The notes beneath the pieces were generated by a model, which did not search any database, was not told the DNA's origin, and worked only from the letters and a program-made list of their open reading frames with translations. From assembly GCA_021295675.1 (NCBI GenBank), contig JAGWBY010000082.1, positions 20,761-27,915 of the forward strand: DNA of 7,155 nucleotides, in the 5' to 3' direction. This document shows, in pieces, positions 5,011 to 7,155 of this stretch; position 1 is the first letter of the stretch; every line of letters starts with the position of its first letter. The position numbers and the translations under genes were made by a program. The DNA comes from Candidatus Latescibacterota bacterium (GTDB lineage Bacteria > Latescibacterota > UBA2968 > UBA8231).

Positions 5011-7155
5011 ATGAAATTTTTGGTGCTATTGATCTTTCTGTTGCACGCCGTTCTCGCTGAGGCCCAAGAGTTCGTCTGCGGATTCGTTCCTGTGCCGGAA
5101 TCCGAGGGTGCTAAGGGTGCTTCCTCTCCTAAGGCTACTCAGGGTACTGGGACTGTTGCGGCCCAGCCTGACGACGCCTACTTCCGAAGTAGAATCATCC
5201 GCCCCCTATTCGTGTTTGGGAAGTTCAAAGAGCAGCCTGATCCTGCCGATCTGAATGCGCTCTTGGATCGAGAAGGCGTCGCGAATCAGTCCGCTGGCGC
5301 TTTACTAACCGCTACCTATAAAGGTAGTCTGGCGCACTATTTTTCTCAGATGTCGAAAGGTGCTTTGACGTTGATACCTCCCTCCACTGGCATTGACAAG
5401 ACTTGGTATGAATCGACCTCGACTTCTATTAAAAATTATGTAGGAGAGACATGTAAATATGTTGCCGATAACGGTACGGTGCACAGTAGCTATTCTGAAG
5501 GGGTGGGCAAATTTATGCAGGAAGTGCTGGCCAAAGTGGATGCTCGAATTGGCGGCGACTTTAGTCAATACGATCTGAACATGGACGGGCTGATCGATGT
5601 GTTCGGCCTGTTTATTCCGCCGGAGTTTCAAGAAGCTTGCGGCAAGATTGGGACTGCCTTTGAAGGTAATGACAATGATCCCAAATACATTGATGCCGAT
5701 GGGAACATAGTGGCAACACAGTTTATCATATCTTCGGTGACCTACTCAAGCAAAACCGAGGGCACTTTGCCGCCCAGTTTTCCTTTTATGGTAGGCGTTC
5801 TGGCGCACGAGTATGGTCATCTAATGGGCCTACCCGAACTCTATGATACCACTCCCCTAGACTACAACGGTGATGGAGAGATAGACGACGAGGACTACCC
5901 GTATCACTCGGTTGGCATCGGCCGTTGGGGCGTGATGGGTAGAGGCCCACTTGGATGGCTACATAAACTGCCAGATTCAATAACATTTGATGGACCGACT
6001 TCGATGTCGGCATGGTCGCGGATGTATGTGGAGTGGATCACACCGGAGACGGTGGAAAAGGATCTGTTGGGGGACCAAATCCACGATATCAACTCCTCTG
6101 AAGGCAAGGTACTTAGGGTTCCCGTGCTTGGGTCGGATAAAGAGTACTTCTTGGTGTCGAACCGCCAGAAAGAGAGTTACTACGATAACTACGCACCGGC
6201 GAGCGGCCTAGCGATCTGGCACGTCGATGAGGGTGTAAGAGGAGCCAATAATAATGAACTCCACAAACTCGTTGACCTAGAATGTGCCGACGGCCTCTTT
6301 AGCGACAAGGGTTATGATCCCGACAACATCCCTAACTCGCCTAATTCCGTCAGCGGCGGCGACAACCTCGATTACTTGTCAGCACCTCAGTACAGCCAGG
6401 CTCACAACGGCAACTTTGGTGATGCGACCGATTTGTGGGATGGGGAGACCTACACGGCATTCACGCCCTATACGAATCCCTCGACAGCGGGCTACGCTGT
6501 TTTTCCCGATCCCAACGATCCCAGTAAAGAACTTACTGAACAGCGCGTGCGCACTGGGATCGCAGTGCATAACATTCAGGCGGGGTCCAATGGGGTTATG
6601 CAGGCGGACATTTACCGTAATTACTGGTCTGGGCCGATTACGGAGGACACGGTGTGGGACATATTTGGCGGCAGGATAATAGTCGGTGGTGACGTGACGA
6701 TCCGTTCGGGGGTTACGCTGACCATAAAGCCGGGGGTGGAGGTGCGCTTTATCGCCAACAGCGATGATACGGGCAGCGGTAACGACAACGTCCTTTCGGA
6801 AGTGATCGTGGAAGATGGGGGTAGGCTCATCGCGGGAGAGCAACTAGAGACGGGCAGTAACTTTTTCCCTGTCACGTTCCGTTCAAGCACCAATGATCCG
6901 CTCCCACTCGAATGGTATGGCTTCCACGTCGAAAGCGGTGGCCGTGCGACCCTTACCGATGTCACGGTCCGCGACGGGGTTCACTGTGTGCAGGCGGATC
7001 CGGGCGGTTCTTTAGTGCTGGAGAATCTGACCTTAATCAACTGCGGCACCCCACCGACGATTGAGGGGAATCCTACGCCGGAGTTCCCAGAGGATAGCAC
7101 GGAGCCGGTAGCTGCCTACACGGCGGAGGACGCGGAAGGCGACGCGGTGGCGTGG
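5011..7155 (+). CDS. Secreted multidomain M6 family metalloprotease (3' end beyond window)
   Basis: 715 residues are seen and the frame is open to the window end. Residues 1-18 (MKFLVLLIFLLHAVLAEA) are a Sec signal peptide. IIRPLFVFGKFKEQP (about 61-75) is the first M6 strand and GSLAHYFSQMSKGALTL a conserved helix. Two calcium-loop-like segments occur: DLNMDGLID at 188-196 and DYNGDGEIDDED at 284-295, the latter a full EF-hand-type loop. The zinc motif is HEYGHLMGLPELYD (266-279), with His266 and His270 as ligands and Glu267 as catalytic base; the probable Met-turn is GVMGRG (Met309). SAWSRMYVEWITP (333-345), EYFLVSNRQ (378-386) and LAIWHVDEG (401-409) followed by LVDLECADG complete the M6 signature. 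From about 535, YWSGPITEDTVW and GDVTIRSGVTLTIKPGVEVRF-like sequence looks like a right-handed beta-helix or passenger module. The final PVAAYTAEDAEGDAVAW resembles the start of a cadherin-like repeat. The enzyme is likely extracellular or surface-held and intact, in contrast to the upstream protease. Confidence 0.9.
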   Translation, partial: MKFLVLLIFLLHAVLAEAQEFVCGFVPVPESEGAKGASSPKATQGTGTVAAQPDDAYFRSRIIRPLFVFGKFKEQPDPADLNALLDREGVANQSAGALLTATYKGSLAHYFSQMSKGALTLIPPSTGIDKTWYESTSTSIKNYVGETCKYVADNGTVHSSYSEGVGKFMQEVLAKVDARIGGDFSQYDLNMDGLIDVFGLFIPPEFQEACGKIGTAFEGNDNDPKYIDADGNIVATQFIISSVTYSSKTEGTLPPSFPFMVGVLAHEYGHLMGLPELYDTTPLDYNGDGEIDDEDYPYHSVGIGRWGVMGRGPLGWLHKLPDSITFDGPTSMSAWSRMYVEWITPETVEKDLLGDQIHDINSSEGKVLRVPVLGSDKEYFLVSNRQKESYYDNYAPASGLAIWHVDEGVRGANNNELHKLVDLECADGLFSDKGYDPDNIPNSPNSVSGGDNLDYLSAPQYSQAHNGNFGDATDLWDGETYTAFTPYTNPSTAGYAVFPDPNDPSKELTEQRVRTGIAVHNIQAGSNGVMQADIYRNYWSGPITEDTVWDIFGGRIIVGGDVTIRSGVTLTIKPGVEVRFIANSDDTGSGNDNVLSEVIVEDGGRLIAGEQLETGSNFFPVTFRSSTNDPLPLEWYGFHVESGGRATLTDVTVRDGVHCVQADPGGSLVLENLTLINCGTPPTIEGNPTPEFPEDSTEPVAAYTAEDAEGDAVAW
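5806..5847 (+). other. Zinc-binding active site of the second M6 protease
   Basis: Encodes HEYGHLMGLPELYD. The HExxH helix plus the GLPxxYD extension is the signature of peptidase family M6. The usual Asp after Pro in this extension (GLPD) is Glu here. Confidence 0.9.
6613..7062 (+). other. Beta-helix-like module of the second M6 protease
   Basis: Short regularly spaced strands rich in Val, Ile, Thr and Gly (GGRIIVGGDVTI, SGVTLTIKPG, VIVEDGGRLIAG, GRATLTDVTVRDG, GSLVLENLTLINCG) fit a right-handed parallel beta-helix of the kind found in secreted adhesins and polysaccharide-binding proteins. The limits are approximate and no ligand can be inferred. Confidence 0.6.

Overview
The window reads as a piece of a bacterial chromosome carrying a one-directional cluster of secreted proteins, all on the + strand. 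Each start has a clear AGGAGG-type ribosome binding site, the products begin with Sec signal peptides, and they end in extracellular-type modules (fibronectin III, beta-helix, cadherin-like). This architecture is typical of environmental, often marine, Gram-negative bacteria with large secretomes. A Bacteroidota/Rhodothermia-like or similar lineage is a guess; nothing here fixes the taxon. By eye the first 2 kb is clearly more GC-rich than the rest.

Layout: (1) positions 3-296 hold the 3' end of an unrecognised gene with an imperfect hexapeptide repeat; its stop overlaps the next start (ATGA). (2) 293 to about 2139 is a gene for a secreted M6-like zinc metalloprotease with the motif HEIGHLLGLTH. 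It is broken by two -1 frameshifts, one just after the signal peptide region and one at the entry to a C-terminal fibronectin III domain, and that domain is itself cut short. (3) 2142-2298 holds nothing recognisable and contains a probable rearrangement junction. (4) 2299-2439 is the 3' remnant of a gene whose intact relatives follow; it has a TGA where both relatives have Trp. (5) 2478-3722 and 3772-4974 are two tandem, diverged paralogues encoding secreted proteins of 414 and 400 residues with a 'PLE-x-GN-x-WTYE' N-terminal motif and a well conserved C-terminal domain. (6) 5011 to the window end is a second, intact M6 metalloprotease (HEYGHLMGLPELYD) followed by a beta-helix-like stretch and the beginning of a cadherin-like repeat; it runs off the window.

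The intergenic gaps of 36-49 bases, the repeated ribosome-binding leader and the shared strand suggest a single transcription unit. The picture is of an array, protease - three tandem copies of a secreted partner family - protease, in which the first protease and first partner copy have decayed or been fused by a deletion. Whether the tandem proteins are substrates, inhibitors or accessory factors of the proteases cannot be told from sequence alone. No RNA genes, CRISPR arrays, insertion sequences or convincing terminators were seen.
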